DNA of 12,073 bases from CAZWRN01 sp964636275 (GCA_964636275.1 CAZWRN010000029.1:1-12073), one strand, 5' to 3'; counted from the stretch's first letter, positions 1 through 6,496 are shown. Notes: a model not told the origin generated them from the letters alone. A program made the numbers and translations.

Positions 1-324
1 GTCTTTTTGAGCTTCAGGGTATGAGACTACAATATCACCCAGTCTTTTGACTTTATCTGGAGAAGGCACAAAACCCATTTTATTAAGATGCATTAATTTA
101 GGCATTTCCGGCTTTTCATAAGGAAATGATAAAACATTGGTGGTAGAATCAATCCCGCGATAGGCTTTATTGATCTGATGCATCTGGGCATCGCCAATAA
201 TGGTAATACCAATCTCAATATTTCCTTTGATTTTATGTTGTCTTAGCACATCTAAGACAGTTGATTGAACAGCGAGTTTATTAATAGAGTATTTTGAGTC
301 AGAATTTACAATAATATTAATCAT
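1..324 (-). CDS. ybeY: YbeY rRNA maturation endoribonuclease (N-terminal 108 residues, 3' end off the window)
   Basis: YbeY is a zinc-dependent endoribonuclease that acts in 16S rRNA 3'-end maturation and ribosome quality control. The visible part starts MINIIVNSDS and contains the family signatures N-KAYRGID-STTNVLSFP (about residues 56-73) and LGDIVVS (about 96-102). The zinc-binding HGxLHLxGYDH motif would lie beyond the left edge, so catalytic competence cannot be judged. The ATG overlaps the yqeY stop in an ATGA quartet (321-324), which suggests translational coupling. The order rpsU-yqeY-ybeY resembles the rpsU/yqeY/ybeY neighbourhood of Firmicutes. The family call rests on motifs and context and is strong. 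Confidence 0.93.
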   Translation of the reverse strand, partial: MINIIVNSDSKYSINKLAVQSTVLDVLRQHKIKGNIEIGITIIGDAQMHQINKAYRGIDSTTNVLSFPYEKPEMPKLMHLNKMGFVPSPDKVKRLGDIVVSYPEAQKD

Positions 325-764
325 ATTTTGGCTGCCAATTGTTGGCGGACAAGAGCACTAATACGAGATCCTTCAGCACTTTGACCAGCTTTAGCCATGA
401 CTTGGGAGATCACTTTACCCATATCAGCCATTGAGCTGGCACCTACCTCTTTTATAACCTCCGTCACCAAAGATTGCAACTCCTCATCTGAGAGTTGAGT
501 GGGAAGATATTTTTCCAAAATTTTGGCTTCGGCTTCCTCTTTACTAGCAGATTCTTCCCGACCGCCTTTCCGAAAACCTTCAGCGGCCTCTCGACGTTTT
601 TTCAGCTCTTTTTGAACAACTCCGATAATATCCTGATCGGAGATCTCGCCTTTGGCTACTTCGGCGTATTTTATCTCAGATAAAAGCATCCGCAGTGTTG
701 AAATTGCAGTTTCGTCTTTAGCCAGCATGGCTGTTTTTAGATCTTGGCGAATTTGATCATTCAT
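321..764 (-). CDS. yqeY: GatB/YqeY domain protein
   Basis: This is a 147-residue protein, the usual size for stand-alone YqeY, and it resembles the C-terminal tail domain of the GatB amidotransferase subunit. The N-terminal part is helical (DLKTAMLAKDETAISTLRMLLSEIK). A charged stretch ELKKRREAAEGFRKGGREE and the conserved EAKILEKYLPTQLSDEEL follow. The C-terminal half (about 95-147) has the family MGKVISQVMAKAGQSAEGSRIS pattern. The precise function is unknown; a tRNA-related role is usually assumed from GatB homology. It follows rpsU after a 71-bp spacer holding a long inverted repeat and overlaps ybeY by 4 bp. No Shine-Dalgarno motif precedes the ATG. Confidence 0.92.
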   Translation of the reverse strand: MNDQIRQDLKTAMLAKDETAISTLRMLLSEIKYAEVAKGEISDQDIIGVVQKELKKRREAAEGFRKGGREESASKEEAEAKILEKYLPTQLSDEELQSLVTEVIKEVGASSMADMGKVISQVMAKAGQSAEGSRISALVRQQLAAKI

Positions 765-775
765 AAGTTAATAAT

Positions 776-831
776 CAAGAAATAAGATACAAGTTATTCC
801 AACTATTTTGTATCTTGGTCATTGTTTCTTG
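776..831. repeat. Two-step inverted repeat in the rpsU-yqeY spacer
   Basis: The arms caagaaa (776-782) and tttcttg (825-831) enclose aagatacaa (784-792) and ttgtatctt (808-816). A transcript could fold into a 9-bp hairpin extended by 7 more pairs across an internal loop. There is no U-tract, so it is a poor terminator. It may process or stabilise the rpsU transcript. The same 10-nt word AAGATACAAG recurs in the rpsB-tsf spacer. Confidence 0.6.
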
Positions 832-835
832 TTAC

Positions 836-1039
836 TTATCCGGCATTAGCGAGTCTTTGAGCTCGTCTGATTTTTCGACGTCTCTCAGCCAGCATCTCTT
901 TACGCTTTTCAGAATTTTTTTTATGAAACATCAGGTCACGATATTCCTGAACTACTTTCTCCGCAACCATTTTTTTCTGAAATTTGCGGATTACAGCATC
1001 AGTACTATCATTACCTGTAGCTTTAATAATAATTGGCAT
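836..1039 (-). CDS. rpsU: Small ribosomal subunit protein bS21
   Basis: bS21 is a small basic protein of the 30S platform near the 3' end of 16S rRNA, where it influences access to the anti-Shine-Dalgarno tail. The 67-residue product begins MPIIIKATGNDSTDAVIRKF. It has the family's R-x-F-x-K-K helix, the EYRDLMFHKKNSEKRKEM region and a highly basic C-terminus (RRRKIRRAQR). Length is normal. The ATG has no SD at the usual distance. The transcript leader upstream, however, holds a perfect anti-SD complement and a short SD-preceded ORF that ends 7 nt before this start. yqeY and ybeY follow on the same strand. Confidence 0.96.
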   Translation of the reverse strand: MPIIIKATGNDSTDAVIRKFQKKMVAEKVVQEYRDLMFHKKNSEKRKEMLAERRRKIRRAQRLANAG

Positions 1040-1046
1040 ACATTAA

Positions 1047-1085
1047 CTAGAATATAGAAGGTAGATTGTGGAATATAGAACGCAT
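1047..1085 (-). CDS. Putative 12-codon leader peptide upstream of rpsU
   Basis: The ORF reads MRSIFHNLPSIF then TAG. It is preceded by GGAGG (1090-1094), 4 nt before its ATG, and its stop ends 7 nt before the rpsU ATG. SD motifs are absent in front of every other gene start examined here, which makes this one stand out. The surrounding sequence is low-complexity (gaatatagaa occurs twice, at 1050-1059 and 1071-1080), so a chance origin is quite possible. Confidence 0.3.
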   Translation of the reverse strand: MRSIFHNLPSIF

Positions 1086-1122
1086 CTATCCTCCATTATC
1101 TATGATCTATCTTCTAAGAAAA

Positions 1123-1132
1123 CACCTCCTTT
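1123..1132 (-). promoter_or_regulatory. Perfect anti-SD complement AAAGGAGGTG in the rpsU leader
   Basis: The minus strand reads AAAGGAGGTG, the full complement of the CACCTCCTTT tail typical of bacterial 16S rRNA. It lies about 83 nt upstream of the rpsU ATG, with no usable start codon at normal spacing. It could act as a standby or regulatory ribosome-binding site rather than a direct RBS. Confidence 0.45.
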
Positions 1133-1150
1133 GTGAGTAGTTAGTGTCTT

Positions 1151-1199
1151 AGTGGCTAGAGTCTAGATAAGTTTCTAAGAATTGTTTTTCCTAGCCACT
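1151..1199. repeat. Inverted repeat within the 235-bp spacer 1040-1274
   Basis: agtggctag (1151-1159) pairs perfectly with ctagccact (1191-1199). A longer imperfect alternative pairs roughly 1142-1163 with 1201-1221. The remainder of the spacer is made of short repeated words (gata, tcta, tagtg). No gene other than the mini-ORF at 1047-1085 is visible in it. Confidence 0.45.
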
Positions 1200-1217
1200 T
1201 GACTCTGGCGACTAATC

Positions 1218-1247
1218 ACTATACTAGTTTGATATATTTTACCACAA
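1218..1247 (-). promoter_or_regulatory. Weak candidate rpsU promoter
   Basis: TTGTGG (1247-1242), 18 bp, then TATAGT (1223-1218). Initiation near 1211 would give a leader of about 170 nt carrying the SD-like site and mini-ORF. The -35 is poor, so transcription may instead come from the tig operon. Confidence 0.3.
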
Positions 1248-1274
1248 AGAATGGTATCTGGGGAGATAGAGTAT

Positions 1275-1709
1275 TTAGGAAATTATTTTTTTTCTTATCA
1301 AGTCTACACCCGAATGAACAACCATATTTACAGAAACTTTACTGGCTAGTGTTGTATATGTAAATAAGGCTAGTAAATCAGATGAGGAAAATCTATGTAA
1401 ATAATTATTTACTTCCGGAGGGAGCGATGAAAGCGCAAAACCCGTCATGTAGGCCGCTCCTACAAAACCGGCAACATCAACAATGACAGCAGGCCCTCGA
1501 GCGATAGAATACGGATAGTTATCTCTTCCGGCACGCGTGTAAAGGGGTAATAACAGTGAAAATAATCCTGAACCCGCACCTGCTATTGCTTTAAATGGAG
1601 CTACCCCATCGAATGTGTCAAAGGTTTTTAAATAAGCATCATATCCAGAACCTTGGCTAAGCTTTTTTCTAGCATAATTTAAGGCTTGATCCACATCGGG
1701 GTGATTCAT
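1275..1709 (-). CDS. Hypothetical membrane protein, 144 aa
   Basis: I do not recognise this family. The N-terminal 35 residues are soluble and charged (MNHPDVDQALNYARKKLSQG). Two hydrophobic, glycine/alanine-rich stretches follow at about 38-60 and 73-97, which could be membrane segments. A third, less hydrophobic stretch covers about 110-137, and the end is basic (DLIRKKIIS). The ATG lies 6 nt beyond the tig stop with no SD, so it is probably co-transcribed with tig and translated by coupling. Nothing in it suggests a catalytic function. Confidence 0.7.
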   Translation of the reverse strand: MNHPDVDQALNYARKKLSQGSGYDAYLKTFDTFDGVAPFKAIAGAGSGLFSLLLPLYTRAGRDNYPYSIARGPAVIVDVAGFVGAAYMTGFALSSLPPEVNNYLHRFSSSDLLALFTYTTLASKVSVNMVVHSGVDLIRKKIIS

Positions 1710-1715
1710 GGAAAG

Positions 1716-2714
1716 TTATTTAACAATTGTTTTAAGAAGATTGAGGGTTTTGGTCTGTCTTAAAGCGTGGCGTAAATGCATTCGTGGCTCCTGGGCGGCA
1801 AATTGGGATTTGACTCTGGCATCCTGGATTTTGTCGATTTCAGCCTGCAGCTCTTCATCGGAAATATTGACGTTTTCATTGCGGGCTATCTCAGAAAGAC
1901 CCAACTCCATGCGGACATTTCTTTCAGCCTGAGGTTTCCATTCGGCTTTGAGCTGTTCGGCGGTTTTATTTTGAGTTTTTAAGTACTCTTCCAGCAACAT
2001 GCCCCGGTCAGACACATTTCTTTGCAGCGATAGCATCATCCGGTTGAGTTCATCCTGGATCAGCACGTCCGGAATATCGACATTGGTGATCTTTTCAACT
2101 TCCTGCAATATCGACTCTTCATAGTCGAGCTCGTTGTTGTATTTGGCTTCGCCTTCCAGATCCGTTTTGATTTTAGTTTTAAGATCGGCTACAGATTCAG
2201 CACCAACGCCTTTGGCAAAAACGTCATCCATCGGAGCTTGGGCATTTTGTGGACTGCGAGCTTTCCAGCGAGTGTACAGATCATCAATTACTTTCTGAAC
2301 ATCTTCATCACTGATCTGTTTTTGAGATGGTCTTTGAGCGTTTAAAATTTTATAGTTTCCGACTTTAACAACTGGTCTCTCAGTCACCCGGGCGGTAAAG
2401 ACTAAACTGCCACCTTTTGAAAAAGCGGTGACATTGTATTGAGGGTAATCAATAGGGACAACATTGGTACCTTGTAAAGCTTCGATCAGAGCCTGTGGCA
2501 TGATGAGTTTGAATACTTCTTGTTGGAGTGTATTGGCGATACGTGGCTCAACCATATTGGCAGGAGCCTGACCTTTTCGAAAACCAGCCACCTCTACTTC
2601 AGCAGCTAGTTTGTTAAACATATCATTCCAACGAGGTTCGATATCTGACCAGGGTACTGTGATCGTCACTTCAACTTGCGATTTCGGTAATTTATTGATA
2701 GTTTTAGTAACCAT
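1716..2714 (-). CDS. tig: Trigger factor lacking the PPIase domain
   Basis: Trigger factor is the ribosome-associated chaperone that meets nascent chains at the tunnel exit near uL23. Residues 1-118 form the ribosome-binding domain, with the docking signature GFRKGQAP at 44-51. In full-length homologues an FKBP-type PPIase domain of roughly 90-100 residues follows. Here the linker helix (about 134-153, SDEDVQKVIDDLYTRWKARS) passes after about 10 residues directly into MDDVFAKGVGAESVADLKTK (162-181), the start of the C-terminal substrate-cradling arms. The total is 332 residues against about 430 in E. coli. The reading frame is intact, so this is a domain loss, not decay. The ATG has a likely near-leaderless promoter just upstream. 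Confidence 0.93.
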   Translation of the reverse strand: MVTKTINKLPKSQVEVTITVPWSDIEPRWNDMFNKLAAEVEVAGFRKGQAPANMVEPRIANTLQQEVFKLIMPQALIEALQGTNVVPIDYPQYNVTAFSKGGSLVFTARVTERPVVKVGNYKILNAQRPSQKQISDEDVQKVIDDLYTRWKARSPQNAQAPMDDVFAKGVGAESVADLKTKIKTDLEGEAKYNNELDYEESILQEVEKITNVDIPDVLIQDELNRMMLSLQRNVSDRGMLLEEYLKTQNKTAEQLKAEWKPQAERNVRMELGLSEIARNENVNISDEELQAEIDKIQDARVKSQFAAQEPRMHLRHALRQTKTLNLLKTIVK

Positions 2715-2722
2715 AAGGTGTT

Positions 2723-2751
2723 AGTTTAGCAGAGCCTGAGGCTAAAATCAA
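2723..2751 (-). promoter_or_regulatory. tig promoter, nearly leaderless
   Basis: TTGATT (2751-2746), 17 bp, TAAACT (2728-2723), then 8 nt to the tig ATG. The expected +1 is at or within 1-2 nt of the start codon. The -35 overlaps the stop codon of the upstream 103-aa gene. Confidence 0.55.
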
Positions 2752-3059
2752 CGAGCTGGATTTTTAATTACTACAATCTGGCTTTTAGACCATTTTCTTT
2801 CTGTAGGATCTTCACCTCTGGCATCTAAAAAATTAGCTCTTGTGATTTCATCTTCTGTTGAGCCTGTTGGAGGATTGGGATGAGAATCTCCCCTAAACAA
2901 AGGATGCCTGATGATTTTTGTCTGGTTGGTGTTTCCTACACTAACAAGCCTTAACAGGCCTATTTCGCTCCCGGCCATCAAAGCCCAATCAACCAAATCA
3001 GCTTTTTTTGAGGTAAACAATACTGATCTTCCATCTGGTGTTATGCGAATCTCTTTCAT
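2748..3059 (-). CDS. Hypothetical protein, 103 aa
   Basis: Not recognised. The product is soluble, with no signal peptide. It begins MKEIRITPDGRSVLFTSKKA, has one moderately hydrophobic stretch (WALMAGSEIGLLRLVSVG, about 25-42), a proline/glycine-rich middle (HPLFRGDSHPNPPTGSTEDE) and a basic end. Its ATG sits 7 nt behind a good -10 box, supporting this start and a leaderless message. That promoter begins just after the proS stop, and the tig promoter begins at this gene's own stop. A promoter at each end suggests a real independent unit. Confidence 0.65.
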   Translation of the reverse strand: MKEIRITPDGRSVLFTSKKADLVDWALMAGSEIGLLRLVSVGNTNQTKIIRHPLFRGDSHPNPPTGSTEDEITRANFLDARGEDPTERKWSKSQIVVIKNPAR

Positions 3060-3066
3060 GTCTTAT

Positions 3067-3095
3067 AGTATATCAAAAGTGCGGGTTAAGTTCAA
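3067..3095 (-). promoter_or_regulatory. Promoter of the 103-aa gene, leaderless
   Basis: TTGAAC (3095-3090), exactly 17 bp, TATACT (3072-3067), then 7 nt to the ATG, which places the expected +1 at the A of the start codon. The -35 lies 2 bp past the proS stop codon. Confidence 0.6.
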
Positions 3096-3097
3096 AT

Positions 3098-4342
3098 TTA
3101 AAAGATTGTAATGATCTCATCTATAGATTTTAAGGAGGACTCTTTTTCAGATCGTTTTTTTATTTCTATCTGCCCTGCACTTTTTTTGGAAACGACCAGA
3201 CGATAAGGCACGCCAATCAGATCGTAGTCAGCAAATTTGGCTCCGGCCATGACATCTACTCGGTCATCATAGAGCACCTCAATTCCTTTGTCAGTCAGGG
3301 TCTGGTAAACTTTTTCAGCTTGTTTTCTAATTGCTTCATCCTGCAGATCCAGACCAATCAGATGTACTTTAAAAGGCGACACTGCTTCAGGCCAGATAAT
3401 TCCCCGCTCATCATTACTTTTTTCGACGATGACTCCCATGACACGTGTAATGCCAATACCATAGGAACCAAGGTGAACATATTGTTTTTTACCCTCTTCA
3501 TTGAGGAAACTAAAATCCATCTCTTCACTTTTTTGAGTTCCAAAATTGAAGATATTTCCGACTTCAGCTGTTTTGACTGCTTTTAATTCTTCTCTTTTAA
3601 TACCTAAAGTAGCCAGATTTTTTTCATCCAAGACCTCTTCATTGACAGCAATATTTTTCTGTTCATGCAAATAGATCACATCCTCCCCGGCTTCACAGAT
3701 CGTTTGGAATTCATGACTAAATTTGGTAAATGCTCCCCCGCTGGCAAAGGTCACATAGGTATCTTGACCTATCCCCAGTCGATCAAATATTTTCTTATAG
3801 GCATCACTCACTGCATTGTAATACGCGTCATGCTGAGCGGCATCCACACACATCGAATACATGTCTTTCATGACAAATTCTCTACCGCGCATAATCCCGC
3901 TTTTAGCCCTCAGTTCGTTGCGCAGCTTAGTTTGGAATTGGTAAACACTGATCGGCAGATCTTTGTATGACTCAACATACTGTTTCATCATCTCGATGAT
4001 GGCCTCCTCATGAGACCAGGCAAGTCCTACCTCGGTATCATCTTTTAGCTTAGTTTTAAACCAGATATCAACGACTTCATCATCCCAGCGGGAAGTGGTC
4101 TCCCATACATCTTTAGGCTGAAGATTGGTCATGATCAACTCCTGACCTGAAATAGCATTCATCTCCTCTCTGACAATTTGTTTAATCTTTTCAATCACTC
4201 GCAATCCAAGCGGGGTATAGGCATATACTCCGGCCATGACTTTGTAGATATATCCAGCCCGGATCAAAAGCTGAGCATTTTTGCTTGTTTCATCAGCGGG
4301 TGATTCTTTTTTGGTTTTAGTAAATAACTGACTATATTTCAT
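3098..4342 (-). CDS. proS: Prolyl-tRNA synthetase, short form without editing domain
   Basis: Class II synthetase charging tRNA-Pro. Visible landmarks are the N-terminal helix YKVMAGVYAYTPLGLRVIEKI (about 33-53), the proline-binding loop reading S-H-E (110-112) where T-x-E is usual, motif 2 (RNELRAKSGIMRGREFVMKD, 141-160), motif 3 (GSYGIGITRVMGV, 292-304) and the C-terminal anticodon-binding domain (about 322-414). The insertion (INS) domain that removes mischarged alanine in the roughly 570-aa bacterial enzymes is absent between motifs 2 and 3. Length is 414 aa, similar to alphaproteobacterial short forms. No separate YbaK-type editor is seen nearby. The leader carries a T-box riboswitch, so expression should rise when tRNA-Pro is uncharged. 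Confidence 0.96.
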   Translation of the reverse strand: MKYSQLFTKTKKESPADETSKNAQLLIRAGYIYKVMAGVYAYTPLGLRVIEKIKQIVREEMNAISGQELIMTNLQPKDVWETTSRWDDEVVDIWFKTKLKDDTEVGLAWSHEEAIIEMMKQYVESYKDLPISVYQFQTKLRNELRAKSGIMRGREFVMKDMYSMCVDAAQHDAYYNAVSDAYKKIFDRLGIGQDTYVTFASGGAFTKFSHEFQTICEAGEDVIYLHEQKNIAVNEEVLDEKNLATLGIKREELKAVKTAEVGNIFNFGTQKSEEMDFSFLNEEGKKQYVHLGSYGIGITRVMGVIVEKSNDERGIIWPEAVSPFKVHLIGLDLQDEAIRKQAEKVYQTLTDKGIEVLYDDRVDVMAGAKFADYDLIGVPYRLVVSKKSAGQIEIKKRSEKESSLKSIDEIITIF

Positions 4343-4360
4343 ACTGTGCTTTTTTTTAAC

Positions 4361-4399
4361 AAAAAAAATCCTCGCTCAAAGATCAACTTTGAACAAGGA
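4361..4399 (-). terminator. Intrinsic terminator of the proS T-box
   Basis: A 13-bp stem (4399-4387 with 4381-4369, including G-U pairs) with loop TTGAT is followed by eight T (4368-4361). Its 5' arm overlaps the antiterminator strand. It lies 18 nt before the proS ATG. Confidence 0.9.
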
Positions 4400-4543
4400 C
4401 GAAATCCTTCGATTGACTCTGGACTAGTCGTGGTACCACCTTGCTTACTTCTCGTTTGGGTTGTAACGTGACCAACGGTACTGCTTTTTACAGTCAGCTC
4501 CCCTTTTCAGGTTTAGAAGAGCTGGGAACTCTTCCATTGCTTT
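4361..4543 (-). ncRNA. T-box riboswitch (tRNA-Pro sensing leader of proS) with short Stem I
   Basis: The minus-strand leader contains the T-box core GGTGGTACCACG (4440-4429). Antiterminator: CAAGG (4443-4439), the canonical 7-nt bulge UGGUACC (4438-4432) and ACGA (4431-4428) pair with the continuous strand TCGTCCTTG (4402-4394). The same 3' strand is the 5' arm of the terminator, so the two folds exclude each other. Upstream, CAGCTCTTCT (4524-4515) and AGGGGAGCTG (4504-4495) form a 10-bp hairpin whose 10-nt loop holds CCT (4511-4509), a proline codon followed by a purine, as expected of a specifier. A Stem III-like hairpin lies around 4476-4455. Only about 100 nt precede the T-box sequence, much less than in canonical leaders. 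Confidence 0.88.
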
Positions 4544-4549
4544 GAAATA

Positions 4550-4578
4550 AGTATATACTTCATCCCGATCTTTGTCAA
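4550..4578 (-). promoter_or_regulatory. Promoter of the T-box/proS transcript
   Basis: Consensus TTGACA (4578-4573), exactly 17 bp, TATACT (4555-4550). Expected +1 is near 4543, just before the leader's first hairpin. The -35 starts 3 bp beyond the stop codon of the 208-aa gene. Confidence 0.85.
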
Positions 4579-4581
4579 AAA

Positions 4582-5208
4582 TCATTTTGGGATAAAGGTA
4601 TCTAAAGCTGCCTGTGATTTTTTTAATTCTTCGATATTATTTAACAATAACTCTTCAGACGCAGGCTCTTTTGGCTTAATCACCCCTTGTTGTTCGATAG
4701 ATTTTTTTTGGACGACCATTCGGCCATTTTCCATACTGTATTCATCAACTTTAAATATTTTGGCTGGATTTTTTCGATCCATCCCCAACTCTTCTTCCAG
4801 CTGAATCTGCCGATAGGACAAATTTTCTTTGGCGTTTCTGACAAAAGACTGATATTGAGCGGTATAGTTGAGTCGTAATGAGGTGTCATTTACTGACTGA
4901 ATATCAAAAAGGGTTTGACGAACCTGATCGATGAATCGATTATTGGCTTCATTAATCGGTTTATCCTGTTCAACCAAACCTATGACCTCCTGATATCGCC
5001 TTTGGGCCTTGAGAAGGGAAAAATTGGCATAGATATCTGGATAAAAGGTGGTCAGACGATCGATGATTTGCTCTGATTGCTGCTTTAAAAAATATCTGCC
5101 TTCATCCGGCAAAGACTGAGCTGAAGCGACATATACACCAAACAAAGGAATTAAGAGGATTACAAGCCCCAAAAGAATAAAGCCAACTAATTTCAACCAA
5201 AACTTCAT
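4582..5208 (-). CDS. Membrane-anchored or secreted protein, DUF5667-like
   Basis: The 208-residue protein has an N-terminal hydrophobic segment (LVGFILLGLVILLIPLFGVYV, about 7-27) followed by SAQS, which is either an uncleaved anchor or a signal peptide. The next region (SLPDEGRYFLKQQSEQIIDRL, then LLKAQRRYQEVIGLVEQ) resembles the LPGdplYplKr…E and aeRRlaEa patterns of DUF5667-type extracytoplasmic helical domains. I offer that only as a likeness. The rest is mainly helical and charged, with no catalytic motif. The ATG lies 6 nt after a TAAACT box (5220-5215) with a poor -35, so it may be leaderless. It sits between rseP and proS, a position not occupied by such a gene in model bacteria. Confidence 0.72.
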   Translation of the reverse strand: MKFWLKLVGFILLGLVILLIPLFGVYVASAQSLPDEGRYFLKQQSEQIIDRLTTFYPDIYANFSLLKAQRRYQEVIGLVEQDKPINEANNRFIDQVRQTLFDIQSVNDTSLRLNYTAQYQSFVRNAKENLSYRQIQLEEELGMDRKNPAKIFKVDEYSMENGRMVVQKKSIEQQGVIKPKEPASEELLLNNIEELKKSQAALDTFIPK

Positions 5209-5252
5209 ACCTTTAGTTTAGACGATAGACGATAGGTGGTAGAAGATAGCAA

Positions 5253-5315
5253 TAGCTGGTAGCTGGTAGCTGGTAGCTGGTAGCTGGTAGCTGGTAGCTG
5301 GTAGCTGGTAGCTGG
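5253..5315. repeat. Perfect tandem heptamer repeat, 9 copies of tagctgg
   Basis: Nine uninterrupted 7-bp units occupy 63 bp of the 121-bp spacer between rseP and the 208-aa gene. Each contains the palindrome agct. Just outside, gacgata occurs twice in tandem (5221-5234), a second 7-mer. The spacer codes for nothing visible. Exact identity suggests recent expansion, as in slipped-strand microsatellites, so copy number may vary between strains. Confidence 0.95.
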
Positions 5316-5329
5316 TTATATTATATGGC

Positions 5330-6430
5330 TTAGAAGAATTTACTGATGTCTGAAAAAGTTATTAAAGCTAATAATCCTAGCAGACAAGCCATGCCGACCG
5401 TATGAATGATACGTTCTACTTCAGCATTGGCTTTACGACCGGTAACAGCCTCCCAAAGTAAAAAGAAAAGTCGACCTCCATCTAATGCTGGAATCGGCAA
5501 AACATTGAAGAAAGCTAATGATAAAGAGATATTGGCCACAAACCAAATATAAAACAAAAATGCTTCAGCACCTTGCTCCACAATACTGCCGGTGATAGAC
5601 ACTAAACCAACCGGACCAGCCACACTTTTTGAGGCTTGGGAAACATTGCCCTGTGACAGATCTCCAAAAACTCTCCCCAAACCCAAAATATTTACCCTCA
5701 GGACATCCCATGAATAGGTGATCCCAGAAAATGCTTTTTCGACGGGTGTTTTATATTCTTTTAAGGGAATGGGATTGAAAACGACACCAATTCGAGGGGT
5801 ACCTTCAGCCGACATTTTTGGCGTCAAACTGACTGAGTGTTTATTGTTGCCCTCCAAATCTCCCAATTCTACTGACAGGGAATTTGTCCCTTTGGATTTG
5901 ATTTCGGTAATGACGTCTTCAGAGGTTTGAATTTTTTTACCATCAATCGCTATGATGCGCTCACCTGGCTTGATACCAGCTGCTGCTGCCGGAAAATCGG
6001 CTTCAACCTCAGCTACCATGGCAACAGGTTCTAGTGTCGGATAGATCACTTTCCAACCCTGACCGATGATCACAATGTAAAACAAGATCCAGGCTAGTAT
6101 TAAATTCATTGCTACACCCGCCACCACCACTGTAATTCGCTTCCAGACATTTTGAGAGGCAAATGAGCGTTTATCGTCCAAAACTTTTTTATCGACTTCA
6201 TCTTCACCCAAAAGCCTGACAAAACCACCAAATGGCAGCCAGTTGAGAGACCAGATCGTTTCGCCTATTTTTTTACCCCATGCCCGAGGTGGAATGCCAA
6301 ATCCAAATTCAAGTACTTTAATACCAAACTTTTTGGCAGCAAAATAGTGACCGAATTCATGAATCACCACTAAGGTAACGATGGTGACTAAAAATACTAA
6401 GAGAGTGAAAAGAAAATGAAAACTTAGCAT
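5330..6430 (-). CDS. rseP: RseP/S2P-family intramembrane zinc metalloprotease with one PDZ domain
   Basis: Site-2 protease that cuts membrane-embedded substrates such as anti-sigma factors or signal-peptide remnants. Counted from the ATG at 6430 there are 366 residues. The first membrane segment carries the zinc motif HEFGH (24-28). A second segment follows at about 101-121 (VVVAGVAMNLILAWILFYIVI). A single PDZ domain lies around 135-200 (GIKPGERIIAIDGKKI), and the NVLPIPALDGGRL motif supplying the third ligand (LDG) precedes the last membrane segment. An in-frame TTG at 6463 lies inside a good promoter, so the ATG is preferred. The rseP-proS order is common in bacteria, but dxr and cdsA are missing here. 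Confidence 0.94.
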   Translation of the reverse strand: MLSFHFLFTLLVFLVTIVTLVVIHEFGHYFAAKKFGIKVLEFGFGIPPRAWGKKIGETIWSLNWLPFGGFVRLLGEDEVDKKVLDDKRSFASQNVWKRITVVVAGVAMNLILAWILFYIVIIGQGWKVIYPTLEPVAMVAEVEADFPAAAAGIKPGERIIAIDGKKIQTSEDVITEIKSKGTNSLSVELGDLEGNNKHSVSLTPKMSAEGTPRIGVVFNPIPLKEYKTPVEKAFSGITYSWDVLRVNILGLGRVFGDLSQGNVSQASKSVAGPVGLVSITGSIVEQGAEAFLFYIWFVANISLSLAFFNVLPIPALDGGRLFFLLWEAVTGRKANAEVERIIHTVGMACLLGLLALITFSDISKFF

Positions 6431-6441
6431 ACTGAGCAACC

Positions 6442-6470
6442 AGAATAGACTAAAATGGAGCAAGAATCAA
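6442..6470 (-). promoter_or_regulatory. rseP promoter, very short 5' UTR
   Basis: TTGATT (6470-6465), 17 bp, TATTCT (6447-6442), expected +1 near 6435, ATG at 6430. The in-frame TTG at 6463-6461 falls in the spacer, which argues against the longer start. Confidence 0.5.
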
Positions 6471-6477
6471 GTTAGTT

Positions 6478-6496
6478 AGTAGTCTGTAGGTGGTAG
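6478..6496 (+). repeat. Left arm of inverted repeats flanking the four-helix-bundle gene
   Basis: These 19 bp match the reverse complement of 6890-6908 at 17 of 19 positions. Similarity weakly extends outward (caagt on both sides). The arm ends directly at the stop codon of the flanked gene. Confidence 0.65.

Noticed and set aside
321..3059. Alternative genetic code (TGA as Gly, as in Gracilibacteria-type lineages)
   Set aside because: TGA ends yqeY in an ATGA overlap and ends the 103-aa ORF at the expected place, and conserved proteins need no TGA read-through.
5253..5315. Tandem tagctgg array as a CRISPR array or replication iterons
   Set aside because: Units are 7 bp with no spacers, and no cas, dnaA or rep gene is near. 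Simple slippage is the better explanation.
6431..6463. Longer rseP start at TTG 6463
   Set aside because: The TTG lies between the -35 and -10 boxes of a plausible rseP promoter, and the ATG at 6430 gives a normal N-terminus 23 residues before HEFGH.
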